Origin: an uncultured Planctomycetaceae bacterium
GTDB taxonomy: Bacteria > Planctomycetota > Planctomycetia > Pirellulales > Pirellulaceae
DNA length: 15,969 nucleotides
Assembly: GCA_937967665.1 (NCBI GenBank)
Contig: CALBSZ010000094.1
Location: 1-15,969, forward strand
Reading direction: 5' to 3'
The notes beneath the pieces are model-generated. The model worked only from the letters and a program-made list of their open reading frames with translations, did no database searches and had not been told where the DNA came from. Positions 1 to 7,040 of the stretch are shown one piece after another. How positions within the stretch are numbered: the stretch's first letter is position 1; each line of letters begins with the position of its first letter. Both the position numbers and the translations under genes were made by a program.

Positions 1-24
1 ACTGACTTCTCACCAGCACGTAGG

Positions 25-40
25 CCAGGACCTGTCCTGG
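25..40. repeat. Perfect short hairpin CCAGGAC-CT-GTCCTGG
   Basis: Positions 25-31 and 34-40 are perfect reverse complements, 7 bp each, separated by CT. The sequence resembles the hairpin at 298-317 and lies at the left edge of the repeat cluster. No T-run follows, so it does not look like an intrinsic terminator. Confidence 0.5.
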
Positions 41-297
41 CAATCAACTCGTCCCCAGGCTCCCGGCTGGTGACGCACTGTTCAACTCGTTCCCCGGCTC
101 CCGCCTGGGAACGCACCGTCTGCAAGACTCCGCCTCCTTCGGCCCTTCCACTCATTCGCCGGCTTTCCACTCGTACCCCGGCTCCCGCCGGAACGCACCA
201 TCTGCGTGGCGTCTCCTTCTGCAGTCCGTGAAACCATGGGCGGAGGTCCAGACGCCTGTCGTCGCGTTGCGACTGGTAACGGGGATTGGTTGAGCGT

Positions 298-317
298 CCT
301 GGGACTTGCGTCCCAGG
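298..317. repeat. Perfect 8-bp hairpin CCTGGGAC / GTCCCAGG
   Basis: Positions 298-305 pair perfectly with 310-317 around the tetraloop TTGC. It has the same architecture as the hairpin at 385-404 and differs from it by one compensated base pair in the stem. It is part of the repeat cluster upstream of the epimerase gene. There is no U-tract on either strand. Confidence 0.55.
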
Positions 318-330
318 CTTTCCCATTTCA

Positions 331-444
331 TCGCTTCGCGACTGGGAACCGGCAGTTCAACTGCGGAGCAGTGGCATGCGACAGCCTCGGACGCGAGTCC
401 GAGGACCGCCGGCATTTTGCCAGGCAAGACCAGTCGCGAAGCGA
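331..444. repeat. Inverted repeat pair TCGCTTCGCGACTGG
   Basis: The 15-base string TCGCTTCGCGACTGG at 331-345 reappears as its exact reverse complement at 430-444. Each arm contains a small internal palindrome (GTCGC/GCGAC around GAA in the right arm), and the 385-404 hairpin lies between them. A related GTCGCGTTGCGACTGG stretch occurs near 260-275. It belongs to the same intergenic repeat cluster. Confidence 0.5.
385..404. repeat. Perfect 8-bp hairpin CCTCGGAC / GTCCGAGG
   Basis: Positions 385-392 pair with 397-404 around the tetraloop GCGA. Against the 298-317 hairpin, the fourth base pair is C-G instead of G-C. The stem is therefore conserved while its sequence changes, as expected if folding is what is selected or copied. 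Confidence 0.55.
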
Positions 445-839
445 CGACATGAAACACGTTGCCAGGCTCCCGCTCGGGAACGCAATGTCTGCGAGGCTCC
501 GCCTCCTTTCAGCGCAGCCCAGGCAGAGCGTGGAGGACCGCGAGTGCCCCAGGCGGAGCCTGGCAACCAGACAGAGGAAATCAAACACGCCCATCTTCTC
601 ATCTCTTCCGTCGCTCCCAGCAAAACATCCTTCCCGTATCGTTATCCTCCGCGCAACTCCAACCACCGCCTCAACCGCTCTCATCGTTACTCTCCCGACA
701 TCCCAAACATGCGCAAATGTTTACGAACGTTTCCGGTTCGTACGCGTCGCTAAACAGTTGAGAGCTAAACTTGTTCAATTAGCTTAAGAATAGGGGCACA
801 TCCGTCCCCGTCTCCAGTTCTCCAGCCGAGATCCCCCAC

Positions 840-1796
840 ATGGACCTGAAAGACAAACGTGTACTCGTTATTGGCGGTGCCGGCCTGATCGGCTCGCATA
901 CCGTTGATGCCTTGCTGCGCGAGCCGGTGGCCGAAATCCGTATCTTCGACAATTTCACTCGAGGCAAAATCACGAATCTGACTGACGCGCTGCGCGACCC
1001 GCGGGTAAACGTCTTTCCGCTGGGTGGCGACATCCTGCATACCGATATCCTGAATCAGGCCATGAAAGGGATCGATGGCGTGTTTCACTTCGCCGCCTTG
1101 TGGCTGCTGCACTGCCACGACTTCCCGCGTTCCGCCTTCAATGTCAATATCGGCGGCGTCTTCAACGTACTGGAAGCGTGTGTCAACAACGGTGTGAACC
1201 GCGTGGTTTTCTCTTCATCTGCTTCCGTCTACGGCGACGCGATCACCGAACCGATGACCGAGGACCATCCGTACAACAACACAAACTTCTACGGGGCGAC
1301 GAAAGTTGCGGGCGAGCAGATGGCGAGGGCCTTGTTTCACCGCTACAAGGACAGCGACAAACGGTTCGAATACGTCGGCCTGAGGTATATGAACGTTTAC
1401 GGACCTCGTCAGGATTATCAGGGGGCCTACATTTCGGTGATCATGAAGATCCTGGACCGCATCGACGCCGGGCTCCCACCGATTGTTTACGGTGACGGCT
1501 CACAGGCCTACGACTTCGTCTACGTAGAGGACTGTGCATTGGCGAATGTCTTGGCCATGCAGGCCGATACCGTCGACGAATTCTACAACGTCGGCTCCGG
1601 GATCAAGACCACGATCAAGGAACTTGCCGAGTTGATTCTTGAGATCACCGGCAGCGGCCTGGAAATCCAATACGAACCGGCCGGACCGACGTTCGTCAAG
1701 AACCGGGTGGGCTGTCCAGAAAAAGCCCGTAAGCAACTTGGTTTCGCAGCGCGCTATCAACTGCGTGAAGGGATTGAGCGTCTTCATGCTATCTAA
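840..1796 (+). CDS. NAD-dependent sugar-nucleotide epimerase/dehydratase (extended SDR)
   Basis: This is a 318-aa cytosolic enzyme of the extended short-chain dehydrogenase family, acting on a nucleotide sugar to feed the glycan pathway. The N-terminal Rossmann fold carries GGAGLIGS with the GxxGxxG pattern at residues 12-18. The catalytic elements are the Ser-rich SSSASVYG block (125-132) and Tyr151-x3-Lys155 in FYGATK. Further family landmarks are RYMNVYGPRQ and YDFVYVEDCA. Length is normal for the family. The ATG start is placed directly before the nucleotide-binding strand, although no strong Shine-Dalgarno sequence is visible. The stop overlaps the preferred start of the aminotransferase, so the two are probably co-translated. 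The exact reaction (4-epimerisation, dehydration or similar) cannot be read from sequence alone. Confidence 0.92.
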   Translation: MDLKDKRVLVIGGAGLIGSHTVDALLREPVAEIRIFDNFTRGKITNLTDALRDPRVNVFPLGGDILHTDILNQAMKGIDGVFHFAALWLLHCHDFPRSAFNVNIGGVFNVLEACVNNGVNRVVFSSSASVYGDAITEPMTEDHPYNNTNFYGATKVAGEQMARALFHRYKDSDKRFEYVGLRYMNVYGPRQDYQGAYISVIMKILDRIDAGLPPIVYGDGSQAYDFVYVEDCALANVLAMQADTVDEFYNVGSGIKTTIKELAELILEITGSGLEIQYEPAGPTFVKNRVGCPEKARKQLGFAARYQLREGIERLHAI

Positions 1797-2934
1797 CGGA
1801 ATGCGAAACCGGCCCATTACACGGCCCAGTGGCGGCGAGGACGAATGGCTGGCGGTGCGCGAGCCGCTCGTGAGCGGCTGGCTGACGCAAGGCGCCAAGG
1901 TCGCCGAATTTGAGGCGGCCTTTGCCGCGAGGCACGGGGTCAAGCATGCGATCGCCACAACCAGTTGCACAACAGCCCTGCATCTGGCACTCGTCGCGTT
2001 GGATATTCGCCCTGGCGACGAAGTGATCGTCCCCGCCTTTACGTGGGTTGCAACCGCGAATGTCGTTCGCTACTGCGGCGCGACGCCGGTATTTTCGGAC
2101 GTCGATCCGGTTACGTTCAATATCGATCCGGAAAAAATCGCGGCGGCCATTACACCACGCACGAAAGCCATCGTTCCCGTTCATCTGTTCGGACTTTGCG
2201 CCGACATGGACACCATCGCCGAAGTTGCGGGCGAAATTCCGCTCGTCGAAGATGCCGCTTGTGCCGCTGGAGCTGCCTATCGCGGACGTCCAGCAGGTTC
2301 GCTCGGGCGAATCGGCTGTTTTTCGTTCCATCCCCGCAAGATCATTACCACGGGCGAAGGTGGCATGGTCACCACCAACGACGATCAATTGGCAGAACGA
2401 ATCAATATGTTGCGCAATCACGGCGCTAGCCTGTCCGAAGAACAAAGGCATCATGGCGCCAAGCCCTACCTGCTGCCCGATTTTAACATGCTCGGTTTTA
2501 ATTATCGCATGACCGATTTACAGGGCGCTGTCGGCATCGTCCAGTTAACGAAGCTGGATGAATTCGTAGCCGAACGGCGGCGACTAGCCGCCGAGTACAC
2601 GCGGCAACTCGCAAACATTGCCTGGCTCCACGCACCGATCGTGAACGAAGCTTATCAACATTCGTGGCAGACCTACGTGTGCCGCATTGATGAAGGAACT
2701 GCGCCGCTCTCTTGCCAAGATATCATGCAACAATTGCAAGAGTGGGGCATTGGAGTTCGTCCGGGTACACATGCTATTCCCGACCTTGGACTCTACGACA
2801 CTCACAAGCACGCTAATGAATATCCCCACGCGACCTACTGCAGTCGGCAGACGATCGCCTTGCCTTTGTTCAACGGGATGACGACCGACGACATCGACTA
2901 TGTCGCCCGGACACTCGAAACTATTTCGAAATAA
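1786..2934 (+). CDS. DegT/DnrJ/EryC1/StrS-family PLP-dependent sugar aminotransferase
   Basis: This fold-type I aminotransferase of about 382 aa typically adds an amino group to a keto nucleotide sugar, using glutamate as donor. The family hallmarks are ordered correctly. VEDAA has Asp156, which contacts the pyridine nitrogen of PLP. CFSFHPRKIITTGEGG has Lys185 as the internal-aldimine lysine. An N-terminal TTSCTTALHLAL segment binds the phosphate. The frame is open upstream to 1639, but that part lies inside the epimerase and looks non-native. The ATG at 1786 overlaps the epimerase stop by 11 bases and has an AAGGGA-like element upstream; the ATG at 1801 is an alternative. The pairing with the epimerase and the following amidotransferase implies one pathway. 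The amino group made here is the natural acceptor for the formyltransferase at 6081 (inference). Confidence 0.92.
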   Translation: MLSNGMRNRPITRPSGGEDEWLAVREPLVSGWLTQGAKVAEFEAAFAARHGVKHAIATTSCTTALHLALVALDIRPGDEVIVPAFTWVATANVVRYCGATPVFSDVDPVTFNIDPEKIAAAITPRTKAIVPVHLFGLCADMDTIAEVAGEIPLVEDAACAAGAAYRGRPAGSLGRIGCFSFHPRKIITTGEGGMVTTNDDQLAERINMLRNHGASLSEEQRHHGAKPYLLPDFNMLGFNYRMTDLQGAVGIVQLTKLDEFVAERRRLAAEYTRQLANIAWLHAPIVNEAYQHSWQTYVCRIDEGTAPLSCQDIMQQLQEWGIGVRPGTHAIPDLGLYDTHKHANEYPHATYCSRQTIALPLFNGMTTDDIDYVARTLETISK

Positions 2935-2936
2935 AC

Positions 2937-4889
2937 ATGTGTGGCATTGTTGGCATCGTCCATCTGGACGGGAAACCGGTTGACCAGCGCATCCTGAAGC
3001 GGATGACCGATGCCCTTGCGCACCGCGGGCCCGACGGTGACGGACATTATATTGATCGCAACGTTGGACTTGGCCACCGGCGCCTCGCGATTCTCGACCT
3101 TTCGGACGCCGCTGCACAACCGATGACCGCTGCGGACGGTCGCTTTGTGATCTCCTACAATGGCGAAGTCTACAACTTCCGTGAATTGCGGAAAGAGTTG
3201 GAAGCGTTGGGACATACGTTTTGCTCGCATTCGGATACGGAAGTTGTCCTGTACGCCTACATGCAATGGCAGGAAAAGTGCGTCGAGCGGCTTAATGGCA
3301 TGTTTGCACTAGCCATCTGGGACCATACAAAGCGGTCCTTGTTTATTGCGCGTGACCGCTATGGCATGAAACCGCTGTATTACGCACGCGCAGGCAAAGC
3401 GCTGCTGATTGCCTCTGAAGTGAAAGCGCTCCTGCAACATCCGTCATTTCGGGTCTCAATCGACAAGACGGCCTTGGTGCAGTACTTCACTTTCCAGAAC
3501 TATTTCACGTCACAAACACTGTTTCGCAATGTCGACATCCTGCCAGCTGGCACGTACGCACATGTCGCGACTGACAGCCCTAGTATATCGCCGGTCCGCT
3601 ATTGGGATTTCAATTTCGAGGAACCAGACAATTCGATTTCTTTCCAGGAAAGCTCTGAAGAGCTGGTACGGCTATTCCAGCGAGCCGTGCAGCGTCAGTT
3701 GGTCAGCGACGTGGAAATCGGCTCGTACTTGAGTGGCGGAATGGATTCAGGTTCGATCACGGCGATCGCTGCCAGGGAATTGCCGTACATGCGCACGTTT
3801 ACTTGCGGGTTCGACTTACATTCCGCGTCGGGACTGGAACTGGCGTTTGACGAGCGCGAAGCCGCCGAGCACATGTCCTATTTGTTCAAGACCGAGCATT
3901 ATGAGATGGTGCTCAAGGCCGGGGATATGGAGCGTGTTCTGCCCAAGTTGACATGGCACCTGGAAGAGCCGCGAGTTGGTCAGAGCTATCCCAATTACTA
4001 CGCCGCGCAACTGGCCAGCAAGTTTGTTAAGGTGGCCCTCGCCGGAACGGGGGGCGACGAAATTTTCGGCGGCTATCCGTGGCGCTACTATCGTGCCGTT
4101 GCGAACGACAACTTTGATCACTACATTGACCAATACTACGCGTACTGGCAGCGTCTGCTGGAAGATTCGACGATGCCCCAGGTCTTTCGCCCGATCTGGC
4201 AAGACGTCAAGGATGTTTCGACGCGCGGCATTTTTCGCGACATTTTCGGTAGCAATACAGCCGACCTCGATCGTCCTGCGGACTACGTGAATCACAGCTT
4301 ATACCTGGAAGCGAAGACCTTCCTGCACGGGTTGCTGGTCGTGGAAGACAAACTGTCCATGGCGCATTCGCTGGAGACGCGTATTCCATTTTTGGATAAC
4401 GACTTGGTGGATTTCGCAATGCGTGTTCCAGTGAAGTACAAACTTACCAATATCGACTCGCCAGAAGTTTTAGACCACAACATCTCGGGAGCGAACAGCG
4501 CCGCAGCGAAAGCGCGCCTGCGCGATGGCAAGACCATTCTCCGCCAGGCGATGAACAGTTTCATTCCTGCCGAAGTCACGGATCGCAAGAAGCAGGGCTT
4601 CTCCGCTCCCGATGCGACCTGGTTCAAGGGCGAGAGCATCGACTACGTCCGTGACAACCTATACACCAAGTCCTCACCGATTTACGAGTACCTGGATTAC
4701 AACACCATATGCCGCGTGATTAACTCGCACCTCACAGGCCAACACAATTACCGCCTATTGATCTGGTCGCTGCTCAACTTCGACTGCTGGTGCAAGACGT
4801 TTCGCGACACGAATGCTCCTTGCAAAAGACCCGTAATAGGTTCGTTGTCGGCATCAGGAACATCCGAACGAAACCCATCTTTTAGCTAG
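2937..4889 (+). CDS. asnB: Glutamine-hydrolysing asparagine synthase-like amidotransferase
   Basis: This 650-aa two-domain enzyme starts two bases after the aminotransferase stop. The first domain is a class II glutamine amidotransferase: MCGIVG places the nucleophile Cys at residue 2, followed by RGPDG (30-34), Arg49, the YNGEVYN loop (74-80) and SDTE (99-102), all expected for glutamine hydrolysis. The second domain has the ATP pyrophosphatase loop SGGMDS at 266-271 and the later GTGGDEIFGGY and RIPFLD motifs, so it should be active. Real asparagine synthases share this layout. Inside polysaccharide loci, homologues are proposed to amidate uronic acids (WbpS-type), and that is the likelier role here (inference). 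The last roughly 20 residues are a Ser-rich tail that looks non-conserved. The absence of a Shine-Dalgarno sequence with 2-bp spacing suggests translational coupling. Confidence 0.9.
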   Translation: MCGIVGIVHLDGKPVDQRILKRMTDALAHRGPDGDGHYIDRNVGLGHRRLAILDLSDAAAQPMTAADGRFVISYNGEVYNFRELRKELEALGHTFCSHSDTEVVLYAYMQWQEKCVERLNGMFALAIWDHTKRSLFIARDRYGMKPLYYARAGKALLIASEVKALLQHPSFRVSIDKTALVQYFTFQNYFTSQTLFRNVDILPAGTYAHVATDSPSISPVRYWDFNFEEPDNSISFQESSEELVRLFQRAVQRQLVSDVEIGSYLSGGMDSGSITAIAARELPYMRTFTCGFDLHSASGLELAFDEREAAEHMSYLFKTEHYEMVLKAGDMERVLPKLTWHLEEPRVGQSYPNYYAAQLASKFVKVALAGTGGDEIFGGYPWRYYRAVANDNFDHYIDQYYAYWQRLLEDSTMPQVFRPIWQDVKDVSTRGIFRDIFGSNTADLDRPADYVNHSLYLEAKTFLHGLLVVEDKLSMAHSLETRIPFLDNDLVDFAMRVPVKYKLTNIDSPEVLDHNISGANSAAAKARLRDGKTILRQAMNSFIPAEVTDRKKQGFSAPDATWFKGESIDYVRDNLYTKSSPIYEYLDYNTICRVINSHLTGQHNYRLLIWSLLNFDCWCKTFRDTNAPCKRPVIGSLSASGTSERNPSFS

Positions 4890-4901
4890 GTCTCGGATGC
4901 C

Positions 4902-5978
4902 ATGAATCGCATCAAAATGCCAGGACGAATCGCCAAACTCATGTGCGATTCCATTACATGTCTTGAACTCGACCTAACCGACACCTCTGTACTAACGGAA
5001 GCGGCGTCGGGCGCATATGTTGTTACTTCCTTGCTCGCGGCGTTGTCTGGCTGTCCTCAAGTGATCGCAGTGGCACGAGATACCACACACGGCACAGCTC
5101 GTGAAGTTATCGAGTACTCTAAATGGTGGGCCTCTCAACTTGGCGTGTCATCGCGAATTAAATTCTCAGATGAGCCGGCGCACATCTTCGCCCCCGAGGT
5201 GGACCTTGTTACAAACCTGGGACACGTACGACCAATAGATAATGTATTCATAGAAAAGATGCGCCCAAATAGTGCGATCGCACTCATGTTCGAACCCTGG
5301 GAGTTTAGGCCAAGCGACGTCGACCTGCCGGCGTGTCGTCGCTGCAACATTCCTGTGATGGGTACGGATGAAACAGATTGCAGGCTAGACACCTTCAGAT
5401 ACGTAGGAATATTGGCACTGAAACTCTTGCTAGAATGTCAGTGCGAGGCTTACCGATCAAACGTACTCGTTATCGGGTCCTCGCCATTCGGAAGCGCCGT
5501 ATGCGAAGTGCTCACCAACAACGGCTCAGCCGTCACCCTTCTTGATCCAATGGCTCCGACATATCGTAACGAACTATGCCAGGACACGTTTAAGAACTTG
5601 GATGCGATTGTTCTCGTTGAACATAAGTTTCGGGAACCTCTCTTTGGCGACGACTCGATTCCGTTGGAATGGATAGAAGCCACTTCGACCAACCTTATTC
5701 ATATCTGTGGCAACATCGACACTGACCAGCTACGCCGAATTGGTATTTGCAAAGTGCCAGCGAATGGTGTTCCGCCGAGTTGGATGACGGTTGGAACCGA
5801 CTATGTCGGCCCGAAACCGGTTATTGACTTGCATGCGGGCGGATTACGTGTTGGGCAAGAGTTGGTCGCCGCGATGAGACAGTTTAGCCACGCTGACGTT
5901 GCCGCACAACATGTGCTGTCTACAAGCGCGCCGGCCTTGCCGCTGGTTCCGGGCACGGCGAGGGCAGGGTCAAGTTAA
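4902..5978 (+). CDS. Rossmann-fold (NAD(P)-binding-like) protein of unknown function
   Basis: This 358-aa protein cannot be assigned a function. The N-terminal part has an LTEAASGAYVVTSL stretch followed by VIAVARDTTHGTA, then a GHVRPID segment and a FEPWEFRP segment. The middle has a strand-loop-helix VLVIGSSPFGSAV, with GSSPFG at 192-197, that looks like an atypical dinucleotide-binding turn (GxxxxG instead of GxGxxG). It ends in an acidic strand LLD, where the ribose-binding Asp usually sits. The two-domain layout recalls D-2-hydroxyacid or alanine dehydrogenases and S-adenosylhomocysteine hydrolase, but no catalytic signature of those is evident. No signal peptide or membrane segment is seen. 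It lies 12 bp after the amidotransferase and about 100 bp before the formyltransferase, so a role in making or modifying the same sugar is likely. GC content falls from here onward. Confidence 0.8.
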   Translation: MNRIKMPGRIAKLMCDSITCLELDLTDTSVLTEAASGAYVVTSLLAALSGCPQVIAVARDTTHGTAREVIEYSKWWASQLGVSSRIKFSDEPAHIFAPEVDLVTNLGHVRPIDNVFIEKMRPNSAIALMFEPWEFRPSDVDLPACRRCNIPVMGTDETDCRLDTFRYVGILALKLLLECQCEAYRSNVLVIGSSPFGSAVCEVLTNNGSAVTLLDPMAPTYRNELCQDTFKNLDAIVLVEHKFREPLFGDDSIPLEWIEATSTNLIHICGNIDTDQLRRIGICKVPANGVPPSWMTVGTDYVGPKPVIDLHAGGLRVGQELVAAMRQFSHADVAAQHVLSTSAPALPLVPGTARAGSS

Positions 5979-6066
5979 GTATTAAGTCTAAATGGGAAGG
6001 CAGCAAGCAGCAGGACACCTTTCGATTCCAGATATCAGCTGCGACATTGTACGCCATTTGCACAAA

Positions 6067-6072
6067 GAAGGA
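6067..6072 (+). promoter_or_regulatory. Ribosome binding site of the formyltransferase
   Basis: GAAGGA lies 8 bases before the ATG at 6081. It is one of the few clear Shine-Dalgarno sequences in the window and fixes that start. It suggests independent translation initiation after the 102-bp gap, unlike the coupled genes upstream. No hairpin or other feature was seen in that gap. Confidence 0.6.
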
Positions 6073-6080
6073 CCGGTCAT

Positions 6081-7040
6081 ATGAGAATTGCTGCAATTGG
6101 CAGAACATCATGGTTGTACCACAGCATCAAACGAATTCATGAAGACGGTCACGACATCTCGCTAATCGTGACAACAAAAGGCTCGCCTGAGTATAGTCGT
6201 ACCGAAGAGGATTTCCTTCGATTGGCGGACGAGTACGGTTGCGAATGCATTTGCGATTCAAACTTAATCAACGCCATCGGTACGCTGAAGGCAGGGCGTT
6301 CTGATGTAGCCATTAGCGTCAACTGGCCCACTATAATTCCAGCATCCATATTGGAACTGTTTCCGCACGGAATCTTGAATGCACATGCCGGCGATCTGCC
6401 ACGTTATCGTGGCAACGCTTGTCCAAACTGGGCGATTCTTTTAGGTGAACACCAGATTGCTCTTACGATTCACGAAATGTCTGGAGAACTCGATAGTGGC
6501 GCTGTCTATTCCAAACGGTACTTTTCGATCGATGACACTACATACATCTCTCACATCTATGAGTTTTTAGAAGAGGCCATTCCAGACACATTTGCGGAAA
6601 CTCTAAATCGCATCGAAAGAGATTCAGCCCGACCAACGCCGCAGCCAAGAGACCCGAGATTGACTCTGCGTTGCCTGCCGCGTCGGCCGGAGGATAACTT
6701 ACTTAACTGGAGTGAGCCGGCTACGTGGCTAGCACGTGTGGTTCGTGCTTCGGCCGAGCCATTCCCCGGTGCTTACACGTATCTTGATGATCGCCGAATG
6801 CGAGTCTGGCGCGCGCGAGCACGAACACTTCCGTGTCCGCATGTGGGAATTGCAGGCCAGGTTATCGAAGTCGATGCGACATCTGGACACGTCAGTGTGC
6901 TCGCAGGAAGCGGAGCACTCATTCTGGAAGAGGTACAAGTGGATACCGAACGTGTTCCAGCCGCACAAATCATGCGATCTACGCGTTGTCGCCTTGGCAA
7001 CGTCATTTCGCCGCCGGTAGTGCTACCGGAGTGCACGTAA
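6081..7040 (+). CDS. Formyltransferase family protein (Fmt/ArnA-like, probable sugar N-formyltransferase)
   Basis: This 319-aa protein has the fold of 10-formyltetrahydrofolate-dependent formyltransferases. The catalytic triad is intact: Asn100 and His102 in LNAHAGDLPRYRG, and Asp138 in GELDSGAV. After about residue 200 comes a smaller C-terminal domain resembling the Fmt/ArnA C-terminal barrel, beginning near LLNWSEPA. The N-terminal folate-binding strands are shorter than in Met-tRNA formyltransferase. The location beside a sugar aminotransferase and amidotransferase favours formylation of an amino sugar over initiator Met-tRNA (inference). The start is set by GAAGGA 8 bases upstream. The 3' end overlaps the convergent membrane-protein gene by 38 bp. 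Family confidence is high; the substrate is unknown. Confidence 0.9.
   Translation: MRIAAIGRTSWLYHSIKRIHEDGHDISLIVTTKGSPEYSRTEEDFLRLADEYGCECICDSNLINAIGTLKAGRSDVAISVNWPTIIPASILELFPHGILNAHAGDLPRYRGNACPNWAILLGEHQIALTIHEMSGELDSGAVYSKRYFSIDDTTYISHIYEFLEEAIPDTFAETLNRIERDSARPTPQPRDPRLTLRCLPRRPEDNLLNWSEPATWLARVVRASAEPFPGAYTYLDDRRMRVWRARARTLPCPHVGIAGQVIEVDATSGHVSVLAGSGALILEEVQVDTERVPAAQIMRSTRCRLGNVISPPVVLPECT

Larger units (their letters stand above)
1..580. repeat. Gene-free cluster of degenerate GGCTCC-type intergenic repeats
   Basis: No credible gene is present. Open frames exist on both strands at the same place, which is typical of GC-rich repeats. At least four direct units share a GGCTCCCG core, then GGAACGCA, then a tail with TCTGC and CTCC: about 45-80, 83-140, 168-220 and 453-510. 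The first is the most decayed and lacks the tail. An inverted unit lies at 547-568, with CCAGGC and GCCTGG around a GGA loop. The copy at 90-111 can fold into a 9-bp stem with one mismatch around TCCC. I recognise the type as an interspersed element common in planctomycete intergenic DNA; that is recollection, not a search. The divergence between copies suggests old, decaying elements. Confidence 0.7.

Noticed and set aside
1..580. CRISPR array
   Set aside because: The repeat units are unequal, degenerate, irregularly spaced and in both orientations, and no cas gene is nearby.
206..787. A 193-codon plus-strand open frame in the repeat region
   Set aside because: Open frames overlap it in several other phases on both strands. 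It runs through the repeat units, is rich in Arg, Ser and Pro, and has no recognisable motif; it is an artefact of GC-rich repeats.
1639..1785. N-terminal extension of the aminotransferase
   Set aside because: These 49 residues lie wholly inside the epimerase frame, look random and basic, and precede the normal family start.
1789..2454. A 221-codon minus-strand open frame inside the aminotransferase gene
   Set aside because: It is antisense to a gene with clear catalytic motifs, shows no motif of its own, and lacks a convincing ribosome binding site.
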